The notes: generated by a model from the sequence alone, not told the origin. Shown: positions 1 to 5,539, counted from the first letter of the stretch. The stretch: DNA of 5,539 nucleotides from Candidatus Woesearchaeota archaeon (GCA_019322855.1 JAHWIA010000060.1:1-5539); one strand, 5' to 3'. A program made the numbers and translations.

Positions 1-129
1 ATCCTTTTGGACAACCATGCCACCAGCAGTAGCTCGCATATCCGCTGCCAAGACCACACCATCTGAACACTTTATTCCAACAGTAGTAGTCCCAGTCTTT
101 AATTTTTGACTATCGTTCATTTCTTTCAT
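1..129 (-). CDS. psmB: archaeal 20S proteasome beta subunit, N-terminal fragment (runs off left edge)
   Basis: Reading leftward gives a short propeptide ending KTG, then TTTVGIKCSDGVVLAAD followed by MRATAGGMVV. This is the N-terminal signature of archaeal proteasome beta subunits, the proteolytic chains of the cytoplasmic 20S core. The known family mechanism is self-cleavage after Gly to expose the catalytic Thr1. Here Thr1 is encoded at 88-90, and the Asp17 of the active site is present 16 residues later. Lys33 lies just beyond the window, so catalytic competence cannot be fully checked. Three in-frame ATGs are possible (A at 138, 129 or 120), below a TAG at 142-144. I chose 129 because AGGGAATGAT, Shine-Dalgarno-like, lies just upstream. 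The ATG at 120 gives a 10-residue propeptide closer to many archaeal homologues. The identity is secure; the exact start is not. Confidence 0.9.
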   Translation of the reverse strand, partial: MKEMNDSQKLKTGTTTVGIKCSDGVVLAADMRATAGGMVVQKD

Positions 130-133
130 TCTT

Positions 134-143
134 ATCATTCCCT
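134..143 (-). promoter_or_regulatory. possible Shine-Dalgarno site for psmB
   Basis: The mRNA-sense sequence AGGGAATGAT resembles the archaeal ribosome-binding consensus (GGAGGTGAT) imperfectly. It ends 4 bases before the ATG at 129. It is the only Shine-Dalgarno-like stretch near the three candidate starts and is the main reason for preferring the middle one. It overlaps the first candidate ATG (138), which would then be occluded. The match is weak. Confidence 0.35.
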
Positions 144-177
144 AAGAACTCTTGATGAATGTGTATAAACGAGGGAC

Positions 178-194
178 TATATAAAGGTTTTGGT
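178..194 (-). promoter_or_regulatory. archaeal promoter of psmB (TATA box TTTATATA with upstream BRE position)
   Basis: On the minus strand TTTATATA (178-185) is a perfect archaeal box A, preceded by the A-rich ACCAAAACC (186-194) in the BRE position. With the usual TATA-centre to start spacing of about 26 bases, transcription would begin near 155. That leaves a leader of roughly 17 to 35 bases depending on which psmB ATG is used. The box lies 13 bases after the stop codon of the upstream gene, so psmB has its own promoter. Confidence 0.75.
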
Positions 195-198
195 TCTT

Positions 199-687
199 CT
201 AATCCTTCCAAACAATGAACCCGCCCATGTAATCCTGCCTGAAGACTTCTTTTTCCTTGAACTTGATTATCTCGGTTCCTTTGAACTGTGCGATGTCTCC
301 TTCGCTCTTGTCAATGTACTCGAAATCACCGTCCTTGAAATTGTCCGGTCCTCTGAACGGTCGTTCTGGATCCACTTTCGCTAGTGCTTTTCCCAGAAAT
401 TCAAAAACTTTGTGTGTAAAATCATGATCGCCATGATACTCCATCTGCATTCCTCCGTTGTATGACATGTTCCATATCGGTCTTCCTTTGAAGCGAACAA
501 CTTCTTGTCCTGGCGCGAAATAATAGCCAGCATAGCTGTCGACATATTCAAGATCGTCTTCAACAAATGGCGCAAACTCAACAAAGCCGGGCCTCTGCGG
601 ATTTTTAATCTTGGGAGCATCACCAGCATAGCCGTGCATTCTTGCTTTTAATAAGAATTCAACTAATTTTGTTTTCTCGAATACCAT
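199..687 (-). CDS. DUF5680-family small protein with an internal repeat
   Basis: This 162-residue soluble protein has no signal peptide or membrane segment. It opens with an FLLKARMHGYAG stretch and continues with acidic-ExY-x-D (43-50), a G-x-E-V-V-x-F-K strand (60-67) and a W-x-M-x-Y-x-G-G motif (72-79). From memory this layout matches the DUF5680 family, whose biochemical function is unknown and which in bacteria is sometimes fused to a helix-turn-helix domain; no such domain is present here. The motif set recurs at about residues 119-156 (DFEYID, GTEIIKFK, YMGG) at an offset of 76-77 residues, so the protein looks like two degenerate copies of one unit. The start is fixed by a TAA four codons upstream (694-696), and no clear Shine-Dalgarno site is seen. 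It is flanked by an unknown gene upstream and psmB downstream, each with a separate promoter. Confidence 0.8.
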   Translation of the reverse strand: MVFEKTKLVEFLLKARMHGYAGDAPKIKNPQRPGFVEFAPFVEDDLEYVDSYAGYYFAPGQEVVRFKGRPIWNMSYNGGMQMEYHGDHDFTHKVFEFLGKALAKVDPERPFRGPDNFKDGDFEYIDKSEGDIAQFKGTEIIKFKEKEVFRQDYMGGFIVWKD

Positions 688-726
688 TTTATTTTACATC
701 TAATAAACAGAAAAATTTACCTTGAA

Positions 727-739
727 TATTTAAACCTTA
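727..739 (-). promoter_or_regulatory. archaeal promoter of the DUF5680-type gene (TATA box TTTAAATA)
   Basis: The minus strand reads TAAGG then TTTAAATA (727-734), a consensus archaeal TATA box. Its centre is about 43 bases upstream of the ATG at 687, predicting a start near 704 and a leader of about 17 bases. The TAA stop codon of the upstream gene (737-739) is only 2 bases before the box and falls in the BRE position, so the promoter overlaps the end of that gene. Confidence 0.75.
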
Positions 740-1426
740 GCATATGAATCTTGCATAATTTATGTCTTCATAATTCTTCTGATCTTCAGAATACCATGTC
801 AATCCATTAAAAGGGATGGAAAATACATGTCCCATTACTTCCAGCTTGCTGGAATCATATTCTGCAAGATCATTCATGCATGTGAATGCAACGTTTCCAT
901 TTTTTGCATAAATGAATAAGTAACCGTGATTAATTATCTCTTTTCCTCGTTCGCTTGCAGAATCAACTTCGTACAGATAATTGCAAATATCTCCTGGACC
1001 CCCGTTTGCAGGAAACACTCTTGTCGGAAAGACTGCTTTTTCAAAGCGAGGGTATCCTCTCAGGATGTGCTTTATTCCATCAACAATCACGACACCCTTC
1101 ATATCAATTCCATGTTTTTGGTCTGACAAGGATTCTTCCCTAGTCGGCGGTCTGCAGTAGAAATTAGTGCTTGCAATCGCACCCATACTACATTTTCTGA
1201 GAAAGGAATACTGTCCAAGGCACGCAATTGCCATCCATGCACGCCACATACCCATTGTTAGAGAAGGAAACTCTAAAAATTCATAACAGTTCTGGAACCC
1301 TTCATATTCATTTACATCTTTTGCATCTATAGTTAATAAAGAAAGCAGATTTCCTCGAGAATTATAGAGGCTTTCCTGGAACTCATCGCAATCCACTTCG
1401 CCTTTGATCAATGTTAATCTTGTCAT
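737..1426 (-). CDS. hypothetical protein of 229 residues, unknown family
   Basis: I do not recognise this protein. It is a complete reading frame with an ATG start (a TGA lies four codons upstream) and a TAA stop. It has its own TATA box and normal-looking amino acid composition, which supports it as a real gene. It has eight cysteines (13, 47, 69, 79, 91, 148, 183 and the very last residue, 229), but no CxxC pairs or metal-site pattern that I can assign. Residues 59-70 (MGMWRAWMAIAC) are hydrophobic but too short and Trp-rich for a confident membrane helix. The C-terminal half is rich in beta-type segments (GVVIVDGIKHI, GYLFIYAKNG, VAFTCM) with a Pro/Gly-rich loop at 138-146. No signal peptide is visible, so it is probably cytoplasmic. 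Neighbours give no functional hint because each is separately promoted. Confidence 0.75.
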   Translation of the reverse strand: MTRLTLIKGEVDCDEFQESLYNSRGNLLSLLTIDAKDVNEYEGFQNCYEFLEFPSLTMGMWRAWMAIACLGQYSFLRKCSMGAIASTNFYCRPPTREESLSDQKHGIDMKGVVIVDGIKHILRGYPRFEKAVFPTRVFPANGGPGDICNYLYEVDSASERGKEIINHGYLFIYAKNGNVAFTCMNDLAEYDSSKLEVMGHVFSIPFNGLTWYSEDQKNYEDINYARFIC

Positions 1427-1453
1427 TGCTGAATTTCAAGAAAAGATAAACCA

Positions 1454-1466
1454 TATTTAAATCTTA
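1454..1466 (-). promoter_or_regulatory. archaeal promoter of the 229-residue unknown gene (TATA box TTTAAATA)
   Basis: The minus strand reads TAAGA then TTTAAATA (1454-1461). The TAA is the stop codon of the radical SAM gene (1464-1466), so the stop lies in the BRE position 2 bases before the box. The box centre is about 31 bases upstream of the ATG at 1426. That puts the predicted start within about 5 bases of the initiation codon and suggests a leaderless or nearly leaderless mRNA. Confidence 0.75.
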
Positions 1467-2348
1467 CTCACGGTATAAACTTCTTATTATTCCTGGCCTG
1501 GTGTGCCATTCCTGCTCAATGGGTGACGCTATAGATTCTATGCAATCAAAACCATATCTTTTTGCCTCTGCAGCTTTTGTGGTCATATAGGCTGTGCTCA
1601 TCGGTCGATGTCTCTGTCCGAATCCTTTTGTGCACGGCAGGTATAGTGCGAATCTAATCGAGAAGTGTGCAGGATTGAATATTTCAGCCATCTTTCTCAT
1701 ATCTACTTCTATATCTTCCATCAGAACGAACGACAGGTTTATTTTTCTTCTTCCAATCATCTTATGCCACTGTTCTCCGAATTCTGCAATCTCTTTAAAA
1801 CCCATCAGTTTTTCATATCTTATCATCTCTTTTCTTTTTTCTTCGTCAGTAGAATGCATCGAGATGTTTATCTGAAAACTATTCTTATAGTCACAAAAAA
1901 AACCCATGATGTTCTGAAGAAGTCTCTTGGTTTTTTTTCCAGAAGGCATGATGGTTGTCAACTGAAAACTAGGTTCGTGCTCTACTGCGATCGCCACCAG
2001 TCCGCCGTCTGTCGCAGGATTCAGCAACGGCTCGCCCTCGCGCGTGAAGCAGACTTTTAATTCTCTTTTAGGATCAAACCAAGGCACGTTCTCCTTGTTT
2101 GCGAGCGCAAGTGCCACCTGCTGCACGTATTCTTTTGCATTTATGTCTCTCTTATAATCCCCGACATAACAGAACGTGCAGTCTGCAGGACAGCCGATCT
2201 GAGAAGCTATAGAAATAAGATTCTTGTGATACATTTCGCCAGAAAAGACAGCAACATCTACAAGTTCATTATCGTGCGTCCTGAAAACATCGATATGGAC
2301 CCCCGGCCGATATCTCACATGCGCTTCTGGCTGTTCCTTTAGCACCAT
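1464..2348 (-). CDS. RlmN/Cfr-like radical SAM enzyme lacking the methyl-transfer cysteines
   Basis: The 294-residue protein carries a CxxxCxxC radical SAM cluster motif at Cys53, Cys57 and Cys60 (CPADCTFCYVGD), which binds a 4Fe-4S cluster and S-adenosylmethionine. The context resembles the RlmN/Cfr rRNA methyltransferase family: SQIGC before the cluster, a GEP motif at 105-107 (REGEPLLN), an INISMHSTDEEKR strand at 160-171 like the LxISLHA segment, and a C-terminal YGF. However, the residue 7 before the first cluster Cys is Ser46, where RlmN has Cys118. The C-terminal Cys that RlmN methylates (Cys355) aligns near Thr283. The nearest cysteine, Cys269, is about 14 residues too early. The N-terminal RNA-recognition domain of RlmN is also largely missing (52 residues before the cluster). 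A TAA immediately precedes the ATG, fixing the start. Radical SAM identity is firm; the substrate is unknown. Confidence 0.9.
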   Translation of the reverse strand: MVLKEQPEAHVRYRPGVHIDVFRTHDNELVDVAVFSGEMYHKNLISIASQIGCPADCTFCYVGDYKRDINAKEYVQQVALALANKENVPWFDPKRELKVCFTREGEPLLNPATDGGLVAIAVEHEPSFQLTTIMPSGKKTKRLLQNIMGFFCDYKNSFQINISMHSTDEEKRKEMIRYEKLMGFKEIAEFGEQWHKMIGRRKINLSFVLMEDIEVDMRKMAEIFNPAHFSIRFALYLPCTKGFGQRHRPMSTAYMTTKAAEAKRYGFDCIESIASPIEQEWHTRPGIIRSLYRE

Positions 2349-2370
2349 TTAAAATCCATAGAATCCCGAA

Positions 2371-2388
2371 TATATAAATCTTGGGTTA
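2371..2388 (-). promoter_or_regulatory. archaeal promoter of the radical SAM gene (TATA box TTTATATA), leaderless
   Basis: On the minus strand TTTATATA (2371-2378) is preceded by CCCAAGA in the BRE position and lies 10 bases after the stop codon of the giant upstream gene. Its centre is about 26-27 bases from the A of the ATG at 2348, which is the normal distance from TATA centre to transcription start in archaea. The mRNA is therefore expected to start at or within a few bases of the initiation codon. Confidence 0.75.
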
Positions 2389-5300
2389 TTACTTGCAGCA
2401 TCTCTTTGTGTCGCACGGACCAAGATCTTCTTCATCTTCATCACAAGCAGCCTTACAAACACCGCCGTTTCTCTGGCATTCAAGTTCTGCAGGAGTTCCA
2501 AGCACCAAACCTGTATCACCGCTCATTATCACAGTCACTTTTGATTCGCCGATCTTTCCTTGCTTATCTAAAACTCTTAGAACAAGATCGAATGCATCGC
2601 TTGATTTATAACTGTACTTCAATTGATTAGGGCCCATAATAGTATACGCGCCTGTAACAGAATCCTTTTGCCCGTCAAGCTTGTTGATATAGAATCCATC
2701 ATACGGTTCTTTCTTCTGATTGTCTTTATTCTCTGGCTTTGCATTCCATTCGCGCGCAACATCCTGCGCAGACTGCCATGATTTTTCGTCATACAATGCA
2801 GCACTTTCTATTTGATTGCAGTCATCCCACATGGTGAAAATGACTTCGCCGTTCTTTGTATAGAATGTCTTGACATCGTTTGTGATCAAACTGTTCTTCA
2901 AAGGCAATACAAACTCAACCTTAGGATTTGTCTTGCAGTCTTTCGGAGGAACGTCCTTGAAACTAAATGTTAATTGCTTGCTCTGCACACTATCTCTTCC
3001 AAAAGGAACAAGCTGATCCCTGTTGTCTATGATTCCGTTCTTGTCCACGTCATGATATAATGTGATATTGATCTTATAAGTGCCAGGAGGGAAAGCAGTG
3101 CTCGTCGTGCTGGACGCAGTGCTTATCCTGCTCGTCCTTGGCGCAGGCAGTGTCCTTGTTTCCAGAACATCAGGACCTGCTTCTATTATCATCTTTGCCC
3201 TGTCATCAGAACTCACAGCATCTATTGAATAAGATATCCTATCTACTACTAAATCCTCATTTGCAGTGCATTCAATCCTGTCTCCGGACTGCGCGCACGT
3301 CGCGTTCTTGTCTTCCAATTTAAAGAGCAGCATCTTTCTCTGGTATTTAGTAGTAGAAGTGACACTCTCTGCCCTGACATTCATCACATCACCTTTTTCA
3401 AGATAGACGCTCTTATCAATTCCTAAAGAAGAAAGTCTTACCTTCTCTGCCTCGAACACCAATTGCTCTTCAACAGAAGAAACTCCGATCGCTTCTTCAA
3501 AGGTATGTATGTTATTCACATAAACAGTCTTTGAACCTGAAAGATCTATCTTCCACGATGCTAATTTTTTAGAGTCATCCTTATTTGTCACAACATCCCC
3601 TCTAGGATTTGTCATCTCATAGACCAGATAAACATCAGGCTGTTCAGTGTCTGCGCCCGTCATTGCAGGAGATGCAGAAGCCACTTCTGACTTGACAACA
3701 ACACTGTTGCCAGGATAATAAGTATTGATATTAGGACTGAAACTGCTCGACTTATACTCTACAGCCTGCAATGCACCGCTTATTGTCTCGCACAATATTC
3801 CAGGAGGAACTAATTGAAAATGACATTGCGCAATCATCGGTGATTTTCTTATTATCTGTTCTTTTTTCTGCACTTTCTTTGCCTGGTCACCCAACTGGTA
3901 AGCAAGATCAAGTATCGCAACATTGCCCCAGTAACGCGCTTTCTCGTCAGTATAGAAGATATTCGTCTCAATGCTTCCGTCTTCTTCAACAAATATACCT
4001 TCTTCATAGATTATGACAGGCGCGCCCGGCGGACAGTATTCTCCGCCAGGCTCACGTTTATCGCAAACTATTTTCACACTACCTGTCACACGTTGTCCTC
4101 CAGAAAGGATGCCGAGAGTAAGATAATAGTTGATAGAAGCCTCGCCAGTGAACGTATTCCACGCATTGAATCGTGATTCAGGGATCATAGGACCAATCAC
4201 AGGTGCGACAGGAACTCTTGACGCCTGCTGGAAAACATCCCTAAGGTCGCTCCAGTCGCTCGTTATCGCGCCGATGCACGCCTTGTGCACGAGCTGGTCA
4301 GTCGATAATCCAAACCTGTTCTGTATCAATGCACCGTACCTGTTCTGCAGTCTTTTGTTTACTTCCTGGAAATTTCCCCTGAAAGTGCTTCCCTCTCCAG
4401 AACCGAAAGAGCCTGTCGAACTCTTTCCCATTAATAATTTCTTTATTGCCCAAGTTATCAAGTCACAGACATACTGTGCAAACAATCTTTCACAATAACC
4501 GCCTCTTACTTCACCGATCATTGCCTGCTGAAGGCATTTTTTCATTCCCTGGCTCACCCGAAGGAAATTGCTAAGATGTCCCTGCACACCGCTCACGCAA
4601 CCGCACTGCAATGATAAGAAAATGTCATCATAAGGATTGACTTCTCCGTCATCATTCAATGAATCAGCATCACCAGGCCAGCACTTTGTCTCGTGGAAGC
4701 CTGGCGGTCCTTCTGAATAACAACCGACACTGCCTGACTTCGCGCTTGCCTGTGAATACGCGCTTTGGTTCAATGTCGTGCATGCGTAACGTACTGTTCC
4801 TGCACCGCTCACCATCGGCCCTCTGCTTCCGCTTGAATAAGTCGTGCCTGTGCTTTTGAATGTGATAGGCGCTGCGCTTTCATTCACAGAACGTATTTCT
4901 ATTGCATTCTCTCCTCTTGCGCATATAGGTCTTCCATCGATGGTCTTTGCCTGTGTGCCTGGCACCCACCTATAGCTTGTTGTCATACCATTTACATCCT
5001 GCTTGAAAGAGACATCTTCAGGCTTAGGCTGGACTGCAAGAGGATTTTCTTTTTTCTTGTCATCTGCTGCAAAATACTCTTTTTTATCTTCATCATAAAC
5101 ATAATCCTTGCCCTTGTAGCTTGCCACCTTGTTGACCTGCTTGCAGTCAGGAGGTATTGTCGGGCACCACACCCTGTCGCACACCATATATAATCTCTTT
5201 TCATTCTCTGGAGTTGCACCGCCAGACAGCCAGCTGTAGACAGTCATCGCCACGCAACCGACTGTCGTAGCTAGCGCGACTTTTTCTGCGACATCCACTG

Positions 5301-5539
5301 CCTGCTCAAGGAATTCAATCCAGTCATCTAATATCTCTAAGGTTTGATTGATCATCTCTGGTGTCAAGAATTTTGTATAATCGAACGGAGTCTCGACCCC
5401 AACTGCATGCTTCAGGTACACATGCTCGTTCATGCTGACTGTCCCTTCTCTATAGCTGATCACAGTGTCGAGCGCGAAATCAATCTGCAGACCTGTTCCT
5501 GTATCGCCTATCTCGTCGTCCCCAAGATCCTCTTTCAAT
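2389..5539 (-). CDS. giant cysteine-rich, probably exported protein with defensin-like C-terminus (5' end outside window)
   Basis: The open frame crosses the right edge. The TTG at 5536-5538 is probably an internal Leu, so the true start and any signal peptide are not visible. Residues are numbered from that TTG (1049 visible). Features in order: an amphipathic region then a hydrophobic, possibly membrane, helix (87-104); a Cys cluster (120, 125, 132); a dockerin-like loop (293-304); a Cys-rich helical region (312-358); a Gly/Ser-rich spacer (372-385); beta-rich domains (about 480-870) containing a Ser/Thr/Pro linker (798-818) and an EF-hand-like loop (830-841); an Ig-like domain (about 870-1005); and a six-Cys tail (1021-1048). 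It has 28 cysteines and several N-x-S/T sequons (64, 219, 257, 745, 824), as expected for a disulfide-bonded surface or secreted protein. Similar large proteins are, from memory, common in Woesearchaeota-type genomes. Its function is unknown; adhesion or cell-cell contact is inference only. Confidence 0.85.
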   Translation of the reverse strand, partial: LKEDLGDDEIGDTGTGLQIDFALDTVISYREGTVSMNEHVYLKHAVGVETPFDYTKFLTPEMINQTLEILDDWIEFLEQAVDVAEKVALATTVGCVAMTVYSWLSGGATPENEKRLYMVCDRVWCPTIPPDCKQVNKVASYKGKDYVYDEDKKEYFAADDKKKENPLAVQPKPEDVSFKQDVNGMTTSYRWVPGTQAKTIDGRPICARGENAIEIRSVNESAAPITFKSTGTTYSSGSRGPMVSGAGTVRYACTTLNQSAYSQASAKSGSVGCYSEGPPGFHETKCWPGDADSLNDDGEVNPYDDIFLSLQCGCVSGVQGHLSNFLRVSQGMKKCLQQAMIGEVRGGYCERLFAQYVCDLITWAIKKLLMGKSSTGSFGSGEGSTFRGNFQEVNKRLQNRYGALIQNRFGLSTDQLVHKACIGAITSDWSDLRDVFQQASRVPVAPVIGPMIPESRFNAWNTFTGEASINYYLTLGILSGGQRVTGSVKIVCDKREPGGEYCPPGAPVIIYEEGIFVEEDGSIETNIFYTDEKARYWGNVAILDLAYQLGDQAKKVQKKEQIIRKSPMIAQCHFQLVPPGILCETISGALQAVEYKSSSFSPNINTYYPGNSVVVKSEVASASPAMTGADTEQPDVYLVYEMTNPRGDVVTNKDDSKKLASWKIDLSGSKTVYVNNIHTFEEAIGVSSVEEQLVFEAEKVRLSSLGIDKSVYLEKGDVMNVRAESVTSTTKYQRKMLLFKLEDKNATCAQSGDRIECTANEDLVVDRISYSIDAVSSDDRAKMIIEAGPDVLETRTLPAPRTSRISTASSTTSTAFPPGTYKINITLYHDVDKNGIIDNRDQLVPFGRDSVQSKQLTFSFKDVPPKDCKTNPKVEFVLPLKNSLITNDVKTFYTKNGEVIFTMWDDCNQIESAALYDEKSWQSAQDVAREWNAKPENKDNQKKEPYDGFYINKLDGQKDSVTGAYTIMGPNQLKYSYKSSDAFDLVLRVLDKQGKIGESKVTVIMSGDTGLVLGTPAELECQRNGGVCKAACDEDEEDLGPCDTKRCCK
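2392..2478 (-). other. beta-defensin-like six-cysteine C-terminal module of the giant protein
   Basis: The last 29 residues contain exactly six cysteines (1021, 1028, 1032, 1042, 1047, 1048) spaced C-x6-C-x3-C-x9-C-x4-CC and followed by a terminal Lys. The first pair encloses QRNGGV, with a GG two residues before the second Cys, as in crotamine-type and beta-defensin folds. The spacing is close to the animal beta-defensin pattern (C-x6-C-x3 to 5-C-x9 to 10-C-x4 to 7-CC). Unlike most defensins the long loop is strongly acidic (DEDEED), and the module carries a net charge of about -2. This may be convergence on a small disulfide knot rather than homology. Confidence 0.6.
3016..3051 (-). other. 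EF-hand-like calcium-binding loop in the giant protein
   Basis: Residues 830-841 read DVDKNGIIDNRD. This fits the 12-residue calcium loop: acidic or Asn ligands at positions 1, 3, 5, 9 and 12, Gly at 6 and Ile at 8. Asp rather than Glu at position 12 is the form seen in dockerins and other extracellular calcium loops. It follows a beta strand (YKINITLYH) and so appears as a loop within a beta-sandwich rather than as a classic helix-loop-helix pair. Confidence 0.65.
4627..4662 (-). other. dockerin-like calcium loop (weaker match) in the giant protein
   Basis: Residues 293-304 read SLNDDGEVNPYD. This resembles the dockerin loop D-x-N-x-D-G-x-V-N-x-x-D at positions 3, 5, 6, 8, 9 and 12, but position 1 is Ser, with an Asp one residue earlier (292). 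A calcium role is plausible but less certain than for the loop at residues 830-841. Confidence 0.4.
5227..5280 (-). other. hydrophobic helix, possible membrane segment of the giant protein
   Basis: Residues 87-104 (VALATTVGCVAMTVYSWL) contain no charged residues and end at SGG. They are preceded by a charged amphipathic stretch (LDDWIEFLEQAVDVAEK). The length fits a single membrane pass, but the Thr and Gly content makes a buried soluble helix equally possible. Topology cannot be set without the missing N-terminus. Confidence 0.4.

Noticed and set aside
381..629. Minus-strand open frame of 82 codons inside the DUF5680-type gene
   Set aside because: It is entirely within the real gene in another frame, with atypical composition and no promoter of its own.
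800..816. Plus-strand stretch AATCCATTAAAAGGGATGG as a possible plus-strand ribosome site and start
   Set aside because: It lies inside the 229-residue minus-strand gene and leads to no sustained reading frame.
1594..2060. Plus-strand open frames opposite the radical SAM gene
   Set aside because: They are rich in Ser, Phe, Ile and His, as expected for antisense shadows. The minus-strand frame has clear radical SAM motifs, and no plus-strand promoter is visible.
2362..2388. Imperfect inverted repeat (CCCGA ... TTGGG) flanking the TATA box of the radical SAM gene, as operator or terminator hairpin
   Set aside because: Only three consecutive C-G pairs plus a wobble and one A-T form around an 11-base loop, and no T-run follows. 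This is too weak to support as an operator or terminator.
4130..4498. Plus-strand 122-codon open frame inside the giant gene
   Set aside because: It is antisense to a continuous coding frame with conserved-looking Cys motifs, and has no TATA box or ribosome site. It is a shadow.
5536..5538. TTG as the true start codon of the giant gene
   Set aside because: The frame stays open to the window edge, the sequence after it is not a signal peptide, and no TATA box can be assessed upstream. The gene most likely continues to the right.

Overview
The window looks archaeal, most likely from a small-genome DPANN-type lineage (Woesearchaeota/Pacearchaeota-like; this placement is inference). Three things point there. 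The left edge carries the start of an archaeal 20S proteasome beta subunit. Every gene that starts inside the window has a textbook archaeal TATA box (TTTATATA or TTTAAATA) just upstream. The right half is filled by a very large, cysteine-rich, apparently exported protein of a kind I associate with such archaea. No tRNA, rRNA, CRISPR, insertion sequence or other mobile element is visible.

Layout: all five genes lie on the minus strand, so transcription runs from high to low coordinates. In that order they are: (1) a giant secreted or surface protein (about 5539 to 2389, 5' end outside the window) that ends in a six-cysteine tail with beta-defensin-like spacing; (2) a RlmN/Cfr-like radical SAM enzyme (2348 to 1464); (3) a 229-residue protein of unknown function (1426 to 737); (4) a small DUF5680-type protein with two copies of the same motif (687 to 199); (5) the first about 40 codons of psmB (129 to 1, continuing off the left edge). 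The gaps are only about 37 to 69 bases and each holds its own TATA box, so these look like separately transcribed, tightly packed genes rather than one operon. No pathway link between them can be read from the sequence.

Points most worth a second look: the defensin-like C-terminal module of the giant protein; the radical SAM protein, which aligns with RlmN/Cfr but lacks both cysteines those methyltransferases need; two calcium-loop-like motifs in the giant protein; and the compaction in which stop codons sit in the BRE position of the next promoter, with at least one probably leaderless mRNA. There is no gene-free stretch longer than 300 bases.
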